64,000 bases of DNA from CAG-964 sp902789345 (GTDB lineage Bacteria > Bacillota > Clostridia > Oscillospirales > Acutalibacteraceae): the NCBI GenBank assembly GCA_052117325.1, contig JBQKJJ010000009.1; one strand, given 5' to 3'. Below the pieces are notes generated by a model that saw only the letters and a list, made by a program, of their open reading frames with translations, made no database searches and was not told the origin of the DNA. Shown here in pieces: positions 44,476 through 53,923 of the stretch; the stretch's first letter is position 1; the number at the start of each line of letters is the position of its first letter. Made by a program: the position numbers and the translations under genes.

Positions 44476-45426
44476 TTATAAAATACCGCTGTTTATTACG
44501 ATGTTTTCGGCCGCCTTAATTAAAGCGGAACCGTCCATAACATCTGTAAAAAGCCAATTAATTTTGCTGTCTGCCCTAAACCAAGTCAGCTGTCGCTTAG
44601 CATAGCGGCGTGTTTCCCTTTTTAGATTTTCCAGTGCTTCATCAAGGGTAATACTTCCCCTAAAATACGGCTCAAGCTCCTTGTAGCCAATAGCCTTTAC
44701 GGCAGTTGCGGAGTAACTGTTTTGCAAAAAAGCCTTAGCCTCGTCAAGCAAACCGTTTTCCACCATAACATCTACCCGTTTATTTATTCTGTTGTAAAGA
44801 TTTTCTCTGTTTTGGCAGCTAAGTGCTATGCGAACATCATTATACGGGGACGGTGCCAGCTTTGATTCAGCTAAATGCTGTGTCATTGTTTTTCCTGTAG
44901 ACTTGTATATTTCAATAGCACGCACAAGTCTGCGGTGATTTTTTGTGCCAATACGCTGCGCCGACTGCGGGTCAAATGTACTTAGCTCCCTTAGAAGCGC
45001 CTCTGCCCCCTCGGTATCAAGCCTTTTATACAACTCTGCGCGCAGTTCTTCATTTTCGGGCTGTTGTGAAAATTCTATATTTTCAAGCAGGGCTTTTATG
45101 TACAGCCCCGTACCGCCTACAAGCACAGGTACTTTGCCACGGCTGTAAATATCGGCAATTACCTTTCGTGCAACACAAGCATAGTCTGCCACGCTGTATT
45201 TTTCTGTAGGATTTACATAGCCAATAAGGTGGTGCGGCACGCCGCAGGTTTCCTCTTCCGTTGGTTTAGCTGTTGCAATATCCATACCCTTATAAATTTG
45301 CATAGAGTCAGCAGAAACAACCTCGCCGTTAAACCTTTTTGCAAGATAAATTCCCAGCGCGGTTTTTCCCGACGCAGTAGGTCCGCATACAACTATAAGG
45401 GGTATTTTATTATTAACACTGCACAA
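44476..45426 (-). CDS. miaA: tRNA dimethylallyltransferase
   Basis: A 316-residue enzyme with the P-loop G-P-T-A-S-G-K-T (15-22), D-S-M-Q-I-Y-K-G-M-D-I-A-T-A-K-P, and V-G-G-T-G-L-Y-I-K-A-L near residue 105. It adds a dimethylallyl group to A37 of UNN-reading tRNAs, the substrate for MiaB encoded upstream in the same run. The only usable start is a TTG, six bases after the mutL stop, preceded by AGGGTG. Confidence 0.95.
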   Translation of the reverse strand: MCSVNNKIPLIVVCGPTASGKTALGIYLAKRFNGEVVSADSMQIYKGMDIATAKPTEEETCGVPHHLIGYVNPTEKYSVADYACVARKVIADIYSRGKVPVLVGGTGLYIKALLENIEFSQQPENEELRAELYKRLDTEGAEALLRELSTFDPQSAQRIGTKNHRRLVRAIEIYKSTGKTMTQHLAESKLAPSPYNDVRIALSCQNRENLYNRINKRVDVMVENGLLDEAKAFLQNSYSATAVKAIGYKELEPYFRGSITLDEALENLKRETRRYAKRQLTWFRADSKINWLFTDVMDGSALIKAAENIVINSGIL

Positions 45427-45432
45427 GTAACA

Positions 45433-47622
45433 TCACACCCTGCCAAATTGTTTTTCAAGCTCTCTTTTTGTAATTACAAAGCAAACAGGTCTGCCGTGTG
45501 GGCAGTAGCGAATGTTTTTGTCTGTATCCACAATTTTTGCAATTTCCATAAGCTCCTGCTGATAATTAATATTGCCCGCTTTTATTGCCGAACGGCAGGA
45601 AACACTGTGGAACACCCAGTCCATTTGCTCTGTATTAATATCCTTTCGCTTTTCCAAAAGGTTGTTTGCTATTTCAATAATCATATCTTCAATATCACAG
45701 CTGTCTACATACTGCGGTACTCCCCTAACTGCTACCTTGCCGTTGCCAAAATCGTCAATGTCAAAATTGTACTCTTTCAGCCTGTCAAAATTTTCTGTTA
45801 CTGCATTGTACTCATCCTTTGGCAATGTTACAACAACAGGCGCAAGCAGGCACTGCATATAGCCCTTGCCCTTTTCCTTTAGCAGCTTTTCGTAAATCAT
45901 TCTTTCGTGTGCGGCATGTTTGTCAATAAAAATAATTTTATCCTCACCCTTTTGCACAAGAATATATGTAGAAAAGGCCTCGCCTAAATATTTAAGCTCT
46001 TCGCTCATAATATCATCTACATCTGCGGTACTGTAGTTTAGTTCTGTCTGTGGTGTTGCCTTCGCTGAACAAGCCACAGCCGTCTGCTCGGCATAGCCGG
46101 AGCTTTCATTTTCATCATTACCGCTAACTGAATCTGCACCCTCGGTGTAGGAATTACTTTCGGCATCGGTAGCAGAAGCAACAGCTTGGTTGTTTTCCGG
46201 TTTTTCTTCAATTACTGTGATATTTTCAGTATTAACTTTTTCTGTGTTGTTGTCCTTAATATCAGTTTGCAAATACGGATTAACAGATTGTTCGGGTTGA
46301 CTGTCACGCACAAATGATGATGTCATTACACTTTCTGTATGTACAAAAGGCTTTGATTTTGGAATGAACAGCTGTGGTTCGTCACCGGAGGAATTGCTTT
46401 CATTTTTTGTATCAGCCTTAGTTGATTCTTTACCGAGATTCGTTTCACTGATTACAGTTTTTATATTAGCACTGTTATTTTGAGGGGCTGTTTCGTATTT
46501 TTTAACATTTGATAAATTCAGCTGACTGCTATCTTCTTCTTTAGGCATATAAGGCTCTTGTTGAAAGGAAAAAGCATTAGGCTTTTTATGAGGAATAATA
46601 TCCGAATTATTCAGCTTAATTTCCTTGGCAGAGTCACCCTTTAACAACGCCGTTTTTACACCGTGGTAAACTGCGTCAAAAATAGGGCGTTCGTTTATGA
46701 ACCTTACCTCGGTTTTTGCCGGATGAACATTTACATCTACAGTATCACACGGTATCGAAATGTGCATAACGCAGGACGGTATTTTCCCCACCATAATTGA
46801 GCCTTTAAAAGCCTCTTCCAATGCCTTTGCAGCTGTAAGTGACTTTACAAATCTGCCGTTTATGAAAAAATTCTGCATATTACGGTTTGGTCTGGCAAAC
46901 TCGGGCTTTGTAATATATCCGCTTATCTGCACACCGTTCAAAGAATATTCAACAGGTATAAGCTTGTTTACAAATTCTCTGCCATACACTGAATATATGG
47001 CAGATTTCAAATTGCCGTCGCCAGGAGTTTTAAGCACCTGCTTACCCTCACGAATAAAAGTAAAAGCGATTTCACTGTGTGAAAGTGCAAGCTTGTCTAT
47101 TATATTAGCAATAGCGTTGCCCTCGGCAACATCTCGTTTTAAAAATTTCATCCTTGCCGGAACATTATAAAAAATATCCCTAACAATAATTGTGGTACCC
47201 TTTGGGCATCCTGCGTCACCGCAGGAAACCTCCTGACCGCCGCTTATTTCATAAGATGTACCTATATCCTCAGAAAAATGTCTGGTAAGCAGCTGCACCT
47301 TTGCCACGGCACAAATAGACGCCAAAGCCTCGCCTCTAAAACCAAGCGTGGCTATATTGTCAAGGTCGTGGGCGGTAGATACCTTACTGGTAGCATGGCG
47401 AAGAAACGCCTTTGGCACATCGTCTTTCATTATTCCGGAGCCGTTGTCGGTAATCCTTATATACCTTACTCCGCCGTTTTTAATTTCTATTGTTATTGCC
47501 GTTGCACCGGCATCTACAGAGTTTTCCAAAAGCTCTTTAATAACAGAGGCAGGTCGCTCTACAACCTCGCCTGCCGCAATAAGCTCTGCGATGCTTTTAT
47601 CAAGAACATTTATTTTACCCAC
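45433..47622 (-). CDS. mutL: DNA mismatch repair protein MutL
   Basis: I prefer the GTG at 47622 (protein begins M-G-K-I) with GGAGG eight bases upstream; the ATG at 47628 sits too close to it. The 729-residue protein has an N-terminal GHKL ATPase (E-L-L-E-N-S-V-D-A-G and G-F-R-G-E-A-L-A-S-I), a low-complexity linker at about 340-540, and a C-terminal endonuclease domain with D-K-H-A-A-H-E-R near residue 575 and C-P-H-G-R-P near residue 705. It is thus a nicking-competent MutL, as expected where MutH is absent. Confidence 0.96.
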   Translation of the reverse strand: MGKINVLDKSIAELIAAGEVVERPASVIKELLENSVDAGATAITIEIKNGGVRYIRITDNGSGIMKDDVPKAFLRHATSKVSTAHDLDNIATLGFRGEALASICAVAKVQLLTRHFSEDIGTSYEISGGQEVSCGDAGCPKGTTIIVRDIFYNVPARMKFLKRDVAEGNAIANIIDKLALSHSEIAFTFIREGKQVLKTPGDGNLKSAIYSVYGREFVNKLIPVEYSLNGVQISGYITKPEFARPNRNMQNFFINGRFVKSLTAAKALEEAFKGSIMVGKIPSCVMHISIPCDTVDVNVHPAKTEVRFINERPIFDAVYHGVKTALLKGDSAKEIKLNNSDIIPHKKPNAFSFQQEPYMPKEEDSSQLNLSNVKKYETAPQNNSANIKTVISETNLGKESTKADTKNESNSSGDEPQLFIPKSKPFVHTESVMTSSFVRDSQPEQSVNPYLQTDIKDNNTEKVNTENITVIEEKPENNQAVASATDAESNSYTEGADSVSGNDENESSGYAEQTAVACSAKATPQTELNYSTADVDDIMSEELKYLGEAFSTYILVQKGEDKIIFIDKHAAHERMIYEKLLKEKGKGYMQCLLAPVVVTLPKDEYNAVTENFDRLKEYNFDIDDFGNGKVAVRGVPQYVDSCDIEDMIIEIANNLLEKRKDINTEQMDWVFHSVSCRSAIKAGNINYQQELMEIAKIVDTDKNIRYCPHGRPVCFVITKRELEKQFGRV

Positions 47623-47661
47623 AGGCATTTCCTCCTTTTTTAATTACATAAAAAATTTAAT

Positions 47662-50283
47662 TTACAACTGTTCGGCCTTTGCCTTTAGCTTATAGAGAAT
47701 ATTCATTGCTTCTATAGGCGTAAGGGTGTTAAGGTCTGTTTCTTTTAGCTGAGATATAATTTCGTTGTCAGCTACGCTTCCTAAAAGTGAAAGCTGCGGC
47801 ACAGGTTCTTCTTTTGGCTGTTTTTTCTTTACAATATTAACTTTTTCGTCTGTACCGCTTTCGTATTCCTTTTGAATGTCCTTTGCTCTTTTAATTACCC
47901 AGTCAGGAATACCGGCAAGCTTAGCTACCTCAATACCGTAGCTCTTGTCGGCTCCGCCGGAAACAATACGGCGTAAAAATGTAATGTCATCACCGTTTTT
48001 CTTTACGGCAATGTTGTAATTCTTTACACCGTCAAGCAAGTCCTCCATAATTGTAAGTTCGTGATAGTGAGTTGCAAATAGGGTTTTTGCCCCCAGCTTT
48101 CTTTTATCGCTTACATATTCAAGCACCGCTCTTGCTATACTCATTCCGTCAAAGGTTGATGTTCCTCTGCCTATTTCATCAAGAATAAGTAGGCTGTCGG
48201 ATGTTGCATTTTTTATAATATTTGCTACCTCGTTCATTTCTACCATAAAGGTTGACTGACCGGAGGCTAAATCGTCGGACGCACCCACACGGGTAAATAT
48301 TTTATCAACTATGCCTACATTTGCACTTGCCGCCGGAACGAAGCTGCCCATTTGAGCCATTAAAACTATAAGGGCCACCTGACGCATATATGTAGATTTA
48401 CCTGCCATATTAGGGCCGGTAATAATTGCCGTGCGGTTGTTGTTTTTATCCAGCAAAACATCATTTGGCACAAAAGGTGTATCCTTTAAAAGCTGTTCTA
48501 CTACAGGGTGTCTGGATTCTTTCAGCTCCAGTACGCCTTTAACATTAATATCCGGCTTGCAGTAGCGGTTGTCGGAGGCTACATTTGCAAGTGAACACAA
48601 AACATCAAGCTTTGCTATATTTTCAGCTGTAGACTGAACCCTATTAAGGTTGCCGGCTACAAACTCACGCACCTCTTCATACAGCTTGTATTCAAGTGCC
48701 ACAGACTTTTCCTTTGCACCCAGTATTCTTCCCTCTACTACCTTTAAATCCTGTGTAATAAAGCGTTCGCAGTTTGCCAGGGTTTGCTTGCGTATATATG
48801 TGTCCGGCACCATATTTTGGTATGCCTTTGTTACCTCTATGTAATAGCCAAACACTCGGTTATAGCCTACCTTTAGCTTAGGAATACCTGTTTTCTCTTT
48901 TTCCTGCGCTTCTATAGATGCCAAAATATCAGAAGAATTGTTCATATCCTTCATAATTGCGTCAAGCTCCTGACTGTAGCCTTGGCGAATCATTCCGCCC
49001 TCACGAATTGAAAACGGTGGTTCATCTACAATGGAGCTGTTTATTTTTTCAAATACATCCGAAAGAACATCTATACCGCTGTAAATTTCTTTTAGCAGAT
49101 TAGACTCTACAGGTTGGGTAGTTTCTTTTAAATGGGGTATTTTGCTTATAGCACTGCACAAAGACCTAAGCTCTCTTGCGTTTGATGTACCGTAAACTAT
49201 ACGCGTCATAAGGCGTTCCATATCAAGAATACCCTGCAAAGCGTCGGTAATGTCAAGCCTTAGCATAGTGTTATTAACAAGCTCCTCTACGGCATTTTGC
49301 CTTTTGATAATAGCACCACAGCTGATTAAAGGCTGTTCTATCCAGGTACGAATAAGCCTTTTACCCATTGAGGTTTTTGTCTTATCAAGCACCCACAGCA
49401 AGGAGCCACGCTTTTCCTTGTTGCGCATGGTTTCTATAAGCTCCAGATTTCTTCTTGTGTTAAAGTCCAGGCCCATATACTGGTTGTCGGAATAAAAAAC
49501 AAATTCACGCAGTCTTTCCAGTCCATTTTTTTGCGTAGCTTTCAGGTAGTCCACCAGCGCACCTACACTGCACATTGTTACGGCATAGCTGCCTTTTTCA
49601 AGCTCCTGTGCCGTTTCAGAGCCAAAGCGCTCCTCTACTGCAGCCCTGCAATGCTCATAATCAAACTTATCATCAGTTAAAAGCTCTACACCGGCAGAAA
49701 GCTTGTTCTTTATAAAGCGGGCAAGCTCCTTGTAGCGTACAGTGTCGCCGCCAATAAGTATTTCACGGGGATTAATCTTTCCAAGCTCATTTTTAAGAAG
49801 TGAAACAACATCGTCACCTTTTAAAAATGTTCCTGCAAACTCGCCTGTAGAAATATCACAGTAGCAAACACCTATAGAATTTTCCAGAGTATATATACAG
49901 CTGATGTAGTTATTTATACCCTCGTCAAGCATACTGCTTTCGGTAACTGTACCGGGAGTAATAACCCTTATAATATCTCTTTTTACCAGTCCCTTTGCCG
50001 TGGCCGGGTCTTCAACCTGCTCGCATATAGCTACCTTGTAGCCCTTTGCAACCAGTCTTGCTATGTACGATTCACTGCTGTGAAACGGCACGCCGCACAT
50101 AGGCGCACGCTCTGCCTGACCGCAGTCACGACCGGTAAGGGTAAGTTCAAGCTCTTTTGAGGCAAGCTTTGCGTCATCAAAAAACATTTCGTAAAAGTCG
50201 CCCAGTCTAAAGAAAAGTATAGAATCCTTATTCTGTTCTTTTATCTGTAAATATTGCTTCATCATCGGCGAAAGCTCAGCCAT
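47662..50283 (-). CDS. mutS: DNA mismatch repair protein MutS
   Basis: I take the ATG at 50283; AGAGGTG lies just upstream. The 873-residue protein has the mismatch-wedge motif in F-F-R-L-G-D-F-Y-E-M-F near residue 25, the Walker A loop G-P-N-M-A-G-K-S-T near residue 617, D-E-I-G-R-G-T-S-T and the ABC-type signature after it, and a C-terminal dimerisation tail. It recognises mispairs and recruits MutL. It follows a RicA-like gene, as in Bacillus. Confidence 0.97.
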   Translation of the reverse strand: MAELSPMMKQYLQIKEQNKDSILFFRLGDFYEMFFDDAKLASKELELTLTGRDCGQAERAPMCGVPFHSSESYIARLVAKGYKVAICEQVEDPATAKGLVKRDIIRVITPGTVTESSMLDEGINNYISCIYTLENSIGVCYCDISTGEFAGTFLKGDDVVSLLKNELGKINPREILIGGDTVRYKELARFIKNKLSAGVELLTDDKFDYEHCRAAVEERFGSETAQELEKGSYAVTMCSVGALVDYLKATQKNGLERLREFVFYSDNQYMGLDFNTRRNLELIETMRNKEKRGSLLWVLDKTKTSMGKRLIRTWIEQPLISCGAIIKRQNAVEELVNNTMLRLDITDALQGILDMERLMTRIVYGTSNARELRSLCSAISKIPHLKETTQPVESNLLKEIYSGIDVLSDVFEKINSSIVDEPPFSIREGGMIRQGYSQELDAIMKDMNNSSDILASIEAQEKEKTGIPKLKVGYNRVFGYYIEVTKAYQNMVPDTYIRKQTLANCERFITQDLKVVEGRILGAKEKSVALEYKLYEEVREFVAGNLNRVQSTAENIAKLDVLCSLANVASDNRYCKPDINVKGVLELKESRHPVVEQLLKDTPFVPNDVLLDKNNNRTAIITGPNMAGKSTYMRQVALIVLMAQMGSFVPAASANVGIVDKIFTRVGASDDLASGQSTFMVEMNEVANIIKNATSDSLLILDEIGRGTSTFDGMSIARAVLEYVSDKRKLGAKTLFATHYHELTIMEDLLDGVKNYNIAVKKNGDDITFLRRIVSGGADKSYGIEVAKLAGIPDWVIKRAKDIQKEYESGTDEKVNIVKKKQPKEEPVPQLSLLGSVADNEIISQLKETDLNTLTPIEAMNILYKLKAKAEQL

Positions 50284-50330
50284 CAAAATCACCTCTTAAA
50301 ATTATTTTTAAATATTAATATCACTAAAAA

Positions 50331-50735
50331 TCAGTGACAGCCTCCGCAGCATGAGCAGTCGTGTCCGCAGTCGGTTTGCTCCTGTACTGTGTCAGGGTCT
50401 GCACCCTCGGCACTCATAGTAATAATGTCGATTATGTGCTTAATCTTGTGGTCAAGCTCTGTCTTTGCGTTGTTGTAGTTAGCCATATTTTCGTTTGACA
50501 TAACCTTTTCGTAGCACTCCCTTAACTCCTGGTTAAGCTTTGCAACCTTTTGGTCGTCACGAGGCTGTTTGTTTGACTCTTGGCTAAGTGTCATTCTCTT
50601 CATATTAAAATCAGCAATTTGCTGCTGTAGGTCTTTGTCTTCGTCGCAAGCCTGCTCTGCAGCCTTTACACTGATGTACGAAGCGTCCTGCTGAATTTGC
50701 TTGCCGATTTCTCTTGCCAGTTCGATCATATCCAT
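50331..50735 (-). CDS. RicA/YmcA-like (YlbF family) protein with cysteine-rich tail
   Basis: I take the ATG at 50735 with GGAGG eight bases upstream; a TTG at 50750 would overlap that signal. The 134-residue helical protein matches the YlbF/YmcA family (PF06133) and ends in C-G-H-D-C-S-C-C-G-G-C-H, five cysteines in the last twelve residues. In Bacillus RicA, RicF and RicT form an iron-sulphur complex that promotes RNase Y maturation of mRNAs and affects sporulation and biofilms. The gene order miaB-ricA-mutS-mutL here copies Bacillus ymcB-ymcA-cotE-mutS-mutL without cotE, which supports RicA rather than RicF. Confidence 0.82.
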   Translation of the reverse strand: MDMIELAREIGKQIQQDASYISVKAAEQACDEDKDLQQQIADFNMKRMTLSQESNKQPRDDQKVAKLNQELRECYEKVMSNENMANYNNAKTELDHKIKHIIDIITMSAEGADPDTVQEQTDCGHDCSCCGGCH

Positions 50736-50750
50736 TTTAATTTCCTCCAA

Positions 50751-52157
50751 TTAAATAATTTTTCCTTTTAATATCCAGTTGCGTGCACTTGTAATTTCTA
50801 CATTTTGGAATGTGCCTATAAGTGAGCTGTCGCCCTCAACCTCAACAATAATATTGCCGGATGTTCTGGTTTGCAGAATATTTTCTTTGCCGGTTACACC
50901 CTCTACAAGCACCTTGCAGCTGTTGCCTACCATTGAAGCACAACGCTCTGCGGAAATGCTCTCCTGTAAAGCAAGCAGCTCCTGGAACCACTTGTTTTTT
51001 TCCTGGTATGAAACAGGGTCGTCCATTTTAGCGGCCGATGTACCCTCTCGCGGTGAATATATAAATGTAAAGAGTGAGGTAAAGCCAACCTCTTTTACAA
51101 GAGAGAGAGTTTCTTTGAAGTCCTCGTAGGTTTCACCCGGGAAGCCCACAATTATATCGCTTGTTAAAGAGAGGTTCGGTATTTTTTCCTTTGCATATCT
51201 TACAATTTCAAGGTACTTTGCTCTGTCATAGTGCCTGTTCATCTGCTTTAGAATTCTGTCACTTCCGCTTTGGAACGGCAAATGTAAATGAGTAGATATG
51301 TGCTTTGAATGTGCAATGGTGTCAATAAGCTCCTTTGAACAATCCTTTGGGTGAGAGGTCATAAAGCGAAGCCAATAGTCGCCCTCCAGCTTATCTATCT
51401 CGCCTATAAGCTGTGCAAAGGTCATTTTGTTTTCCTGTGGCAAGCCCTTGCCGTAGGAATTTACATTCTGACCAAGCAGGGTTATGTCCTTGTAGCCGTT
51501 TGTAATAAGCTGTTTGGCCTCTTCAAGAATATTTTCAGGGTTTCGGCTTCTTTCTCTGCCACGAACATGTGGTACAATACAGTATGTGCAAAAATTATCA
51601 CAACCATACATAATAGGCAGCCAACCCTTAAATGTACCGTCACGCCTTGTAGGAATGTTTTCATAAATTGTTGTATCTTTATTTCCTCTTACTACCAAAC
51701 GCTTGCCGTTTACCAAGCAGTTATAAAGCAGCTGCGGCAGTTCATGTATGTAGTTGGTACCGAATACAAGACCAACAAAAGGAAAGCTCTTGTAAATGCG
51801 GTTTGCAATATGCTCCTGCTCCATCATACAGCCGCACAGGGCTATAAGTATTGATGGGTGCTTTCTTTTAAGTGCTTTCAGTGCACCTACATTACCGAAA
51901 ACTCTGTCTTCGGCGTGTTCTCTGACGGCACAGGTGTTAAACAGAATAAAGTCTGCATCGTCCGGTTTGTCGGTAAATTCATAGCCCATTTGTGACAACA
52001 GACCCTTTACCTGCTCGCTGTCTGCAACATTTTGCTGACAACCGTAGGTTCTTATGTAAGCCAGAGGAACATCTCCCCTTTTTCTTATTTCCATAACCTG
52101 CGCAACCAGCGGTATAAAATCGCAGTCCATATTTTTTATTTCATTGACCTTTTGCAA
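50751..52157 (-). CDS. miaB: tRNA-2-methylthio-N6-dimethylallyladenosine synthase
   Basis: A 468-residue radical-SAM methylthiotransferase. It has the N-terminal Y-G-C-Q-Q-N-V-A-D-S-E (UPF0004), the cluster motif G-C-D-N-F-C-T-Y-C-I-V-P-H-V-R-G near residue 190, and a C-terminal TRAM domain. It adds the methylthio group to i6A37. The start is a TTG with AGGGGAAG seven bases upstream; an ATG nine codons in is the alternative. It heads the ten-gene miaB-to-divIVA run. Confidence 0.96.
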   Translation of the reverse strand: MQKVNEIKNMDCDFIPLVAQVMEIRKRGDVPLAYIRTYGCQQNVADSEQVKGLLSQMGYEFTDKPDDADFILFNTCAVREHAEDRVFGNVGALKALKRKHPSILIALCGCMMEQEHIANRIYKSFPFVGLVFGTNYIHELPQLLYNCLVNGKRLVVRGNKDTTIYENIPTRRDGTFKGWLPIMYGCDNFCTYCIVPHVRGRERSRNPENILEEAKQLITNGYKDITLLGQNVNSYGKGLPQENKMTFAQLIGEIDKLEGDYWLRFMTSHPKDCSKELIDTIAHSKHISTHLHLPFQSGSDRILKQMNRHYDRAKYLEIVRYAKEKIPNLSLTSDIIVGFPGETYEDFKETLSLVKEVGFTSLFTFIYSPREGTSAAKMDDPVSYQEKNKWFQELLALQESISAERCASMVGNSCKVLVEGVTGKENILQTRTSGNIIVEVEGDSSLIGTFQNVEITSARNWILKGKII

Positions 52158-52192
52158 TCAAAACTTCCCCTATCATAAAAACATTTCACTAT

Positions 52193-52221
52193 ATAATAAC
52201 ATAAATTTAACCGTTCTTCAA
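52193..52221 (-). promoter_or_regulatory. Promoter of the miaB-to-divIVA run
   Basis: Minus strand TTGAAG (52221-52216), 17 bases, then TATTAT (52198-52193), about 30 bases before the miaB start. Confidence 0.6.
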
Positions 52222-52287
52222 GTAATATGTTGAATAAGTGAGAATAGACACATAGATATATTTATATTTACTAATAAATGCCAAAGA

Positions 52288-52328
52288 ACAGAAAAATCGA
52301 CACTGCTTGCATATACAGTGCCGATTTT
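52288..52328 (-). terminator. Intrinsic terminator of the cell wall hydrolase gene
   Basis: On the minus strand AAAATCGGCACTG, a 10-base loop and CAGTGTCGATTTT form a 13-position stem with one wobble, then T. It lies 16 bases after the stop codon at 52344. Confidence 0.88.
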
Positions 52329-52343
52329 ATAATGCTTAAATTT

Positions 52344-53915
52344 TTATTTGTAACAGAAGTACATTCCCTCTTCATAGGTATATACACCGGAGCCTTGAAC
52401 AAAGCCTGCCTGATAAATTACACTTGAAGGCAATATTCTGTAGCCCTCCAGTATTTTTTTAGCGTTTGCATAGCATCTGTCAATAGCGGCCTTTGTAATA
52501 GGGTCGTTTGCCTTTGGAATAGAAACGCCGTCCCAGTACATTCTTCCGTAAGCACCCTTCCTTGTAATAACACCCCTGATTGTGTTAGGGAAATAAGGTG
52601 ACTCTACATGATTCATAACTACATTTGCAACCAACAGCTGTAGACGGTCACTGCAGTATGAAGCACCTGCCTCTTGCCAAATAACGGCTGCCAAACAGTA
52701 AAGGTCGTCCTGTGTGTATGATGCGTTTGAAACCTTTACCGTACACTTGGCTGTTTTGCCGTTGTAGGTTTTTGCTGTAATAACTGCTGTACCTGCTGAT
52801 TTTGCAGTAACAAAGCCGCCTGCAGATTTAACCTCTGCAACCTTTGGGTTACTTGAGTAATACACAACACTGTGTGAAGCCGTACCGCTTGGAAGTGAAG
52901 AATTAAGGTCAAATGTACCCTGCTTGTTTAGTGACAGGCTTGTTTTATTCAGTGAGATTTTATTTGGTGCATTTTTAACTGTTATCTTACAGCTTACCTT
53001 TTTACCATTGTAGGTTGTAGCTGTAACAACCGCCGTACCGGCCCTTTTTGCTGTAACAAGGCCGCCTGCCGCTTTTACATCGGCAACGCCTGCATTGTTT
53101 GTGCTGTACAAAACCTTGTATGCAGCTGTACCCTTTGGAAGTGAGCTGTTAAGATCATACTTTTCGCCAACACCCAATGTAAGGCTTGTTTTGTTTAATG
53201 AGATTTTATTTGGTGCATTCTTAACTGTTACATTACAGCTTACAGTTTTGCCGTTGTAGGTTTTTGCTGTAATAACTGCTGTACCTGCCCTTTTAGCTGT
53301 AACAAGACCGCCTGCTGCCTTTACAGGAGCAACACTTGAATTGTTTGAGTAGTATTTTATGCTGTATGCACCGCAACCGCTTGGCAAAGAAGAATTAAGG
53401 TCAAACACTTCGCCAACGCCTAGGGTAATTGATTTTTTGTTTAAAGAAATACTTGTAGGCGCTTTCTTTACCGTAACAGTACAGCTTGCGCTGCTGCCGT
53501 TTTTAAGCTTTACAGTAACAACTGCTGTGCCTTCTTTTACAGCCTTAATATTACCGTTGCCTGTTACGGTAAGAACTGCTTTATTAGAAGAAGACCAACT
53601 AAGAGCCTGTGACGGATCGTTGGTGTTTTTAACAGTGGCACTTAGCTTAAAGCCTTCACCCACGCCAAGAGTTAGTTTGTTTCTTGAAATTTGAACTGTA
53701 CCGGTAGCTACAGGATTTGTTGCAACTTCTTCAACCATAATTTCCGGTGAAGCGTCAACTGAAACTTCAACACTTTCAGCATAAGCAACAACCTTGTTGT
53801 TTGAATTACTTTCTATACTGTTTTCTTCATCAATTGCCGACGCTGCAAATACACTGCTGCCGGCAGCCAAAGCTGCGATTAATAATATTGATGTAATCTT
53901 ACTTGAAATTTTCAT
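52344..53915 (-). CDS. Secreted SleB-type cell wall hydrolase with four Ig-like (Big2) repeats
   Basis: A 523-residue secreted protein. The signal peptide (about 1-27, ending V-F-A-A-S-A) is followed by a linker. Four bacterial Ig-like (Big2) repeats span about 70-400, the last three highly alike (K-I-S-L-N-K-T-S-L ... L-N-S-S-L-P ... A-G-T-A-V). A C-terminal cell wall hydrolase domain of the SleB family (PF07486) has I-W-Q-E-A-G, where the glutamate is the likely catalytic residue, and A-N-V-V-M-N-H-V. The repeat period at DNA level is 246 bases. The domain usually cuts peptidoglycan glycan strands. Exact WalR-type boxes lie at its promoter, which fits an autolysin. The ribosome binding site lies 29 bases from the ATG, with a hairpin between. 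Confidence 0.88.
   Translation of the reverse strand: MKISSKITSILLIAALAAGSSVFAASAIDEENSIESNSNNKVVAYAESVEVSVDASPEIMVEEVATNPVATGTVQISRNKLTLGVGEGFKLSATVKNTNDPSQALSWSSSNKAVLTVTGNGNIKAVKEGTAVVTVKLKNGSSASCTVTVKKAPTSISLNKKSITLGVGEVFDLNSSLPSGCGAYSIKYYSNNSSVAPVKAAGGLVTAKRAGTAVITAKTYNGKTVSCNVTVKNAPNKISLNKTSLTLGVGEKYDLNSSLPKGTAAYKVLYSTNNAGVADVKAAGGLVTAKRAGTAVVTATTYNGKKVSCKITVKNAPNKISLNKTSLSLNKQGTFDLNSSLPSGTASHSVVYYSSNPKVAEVKSAGGFVTAKSAGTAVITAKTYNGKTAKCTVKVSNASYTQDDLYCLAAVIWQEAGASYCSDRLQLLVANVVMNHVESPYFPNTIRGVITRKGAYGRMYWDGVSIPKANDPITKAAIDRCYANAKKILEGYRILPSSVIYQAGFVQGSGVYTYEEGMYFCYK
52731..53705 (-). repeat. 246-bp coding tandem repeats (Big2 units)
   Basis: The sequence GAGATTTTATTTGGTGCA occurs at 52954 and 53200, 246 bases apart, at the same place in successive repeats, and the surrounding 200 bases are close copies. 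The unit equals 82 codons. The fourth, most N-terminal unit is more diverged. Close copies at DNA level point to recent duplication or gene conversion, and to possible copy-number variation between strains. Confidence 0.85.
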
Positions 53916-53923
53916 AACCGGTC

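Noticed and set aside
52344..53705. Regular repeats resembling an array
   Set aside because: The 246-bp period keeps the reading frame and corresponds to Ig-like domains, so it is not a CRISPR array.
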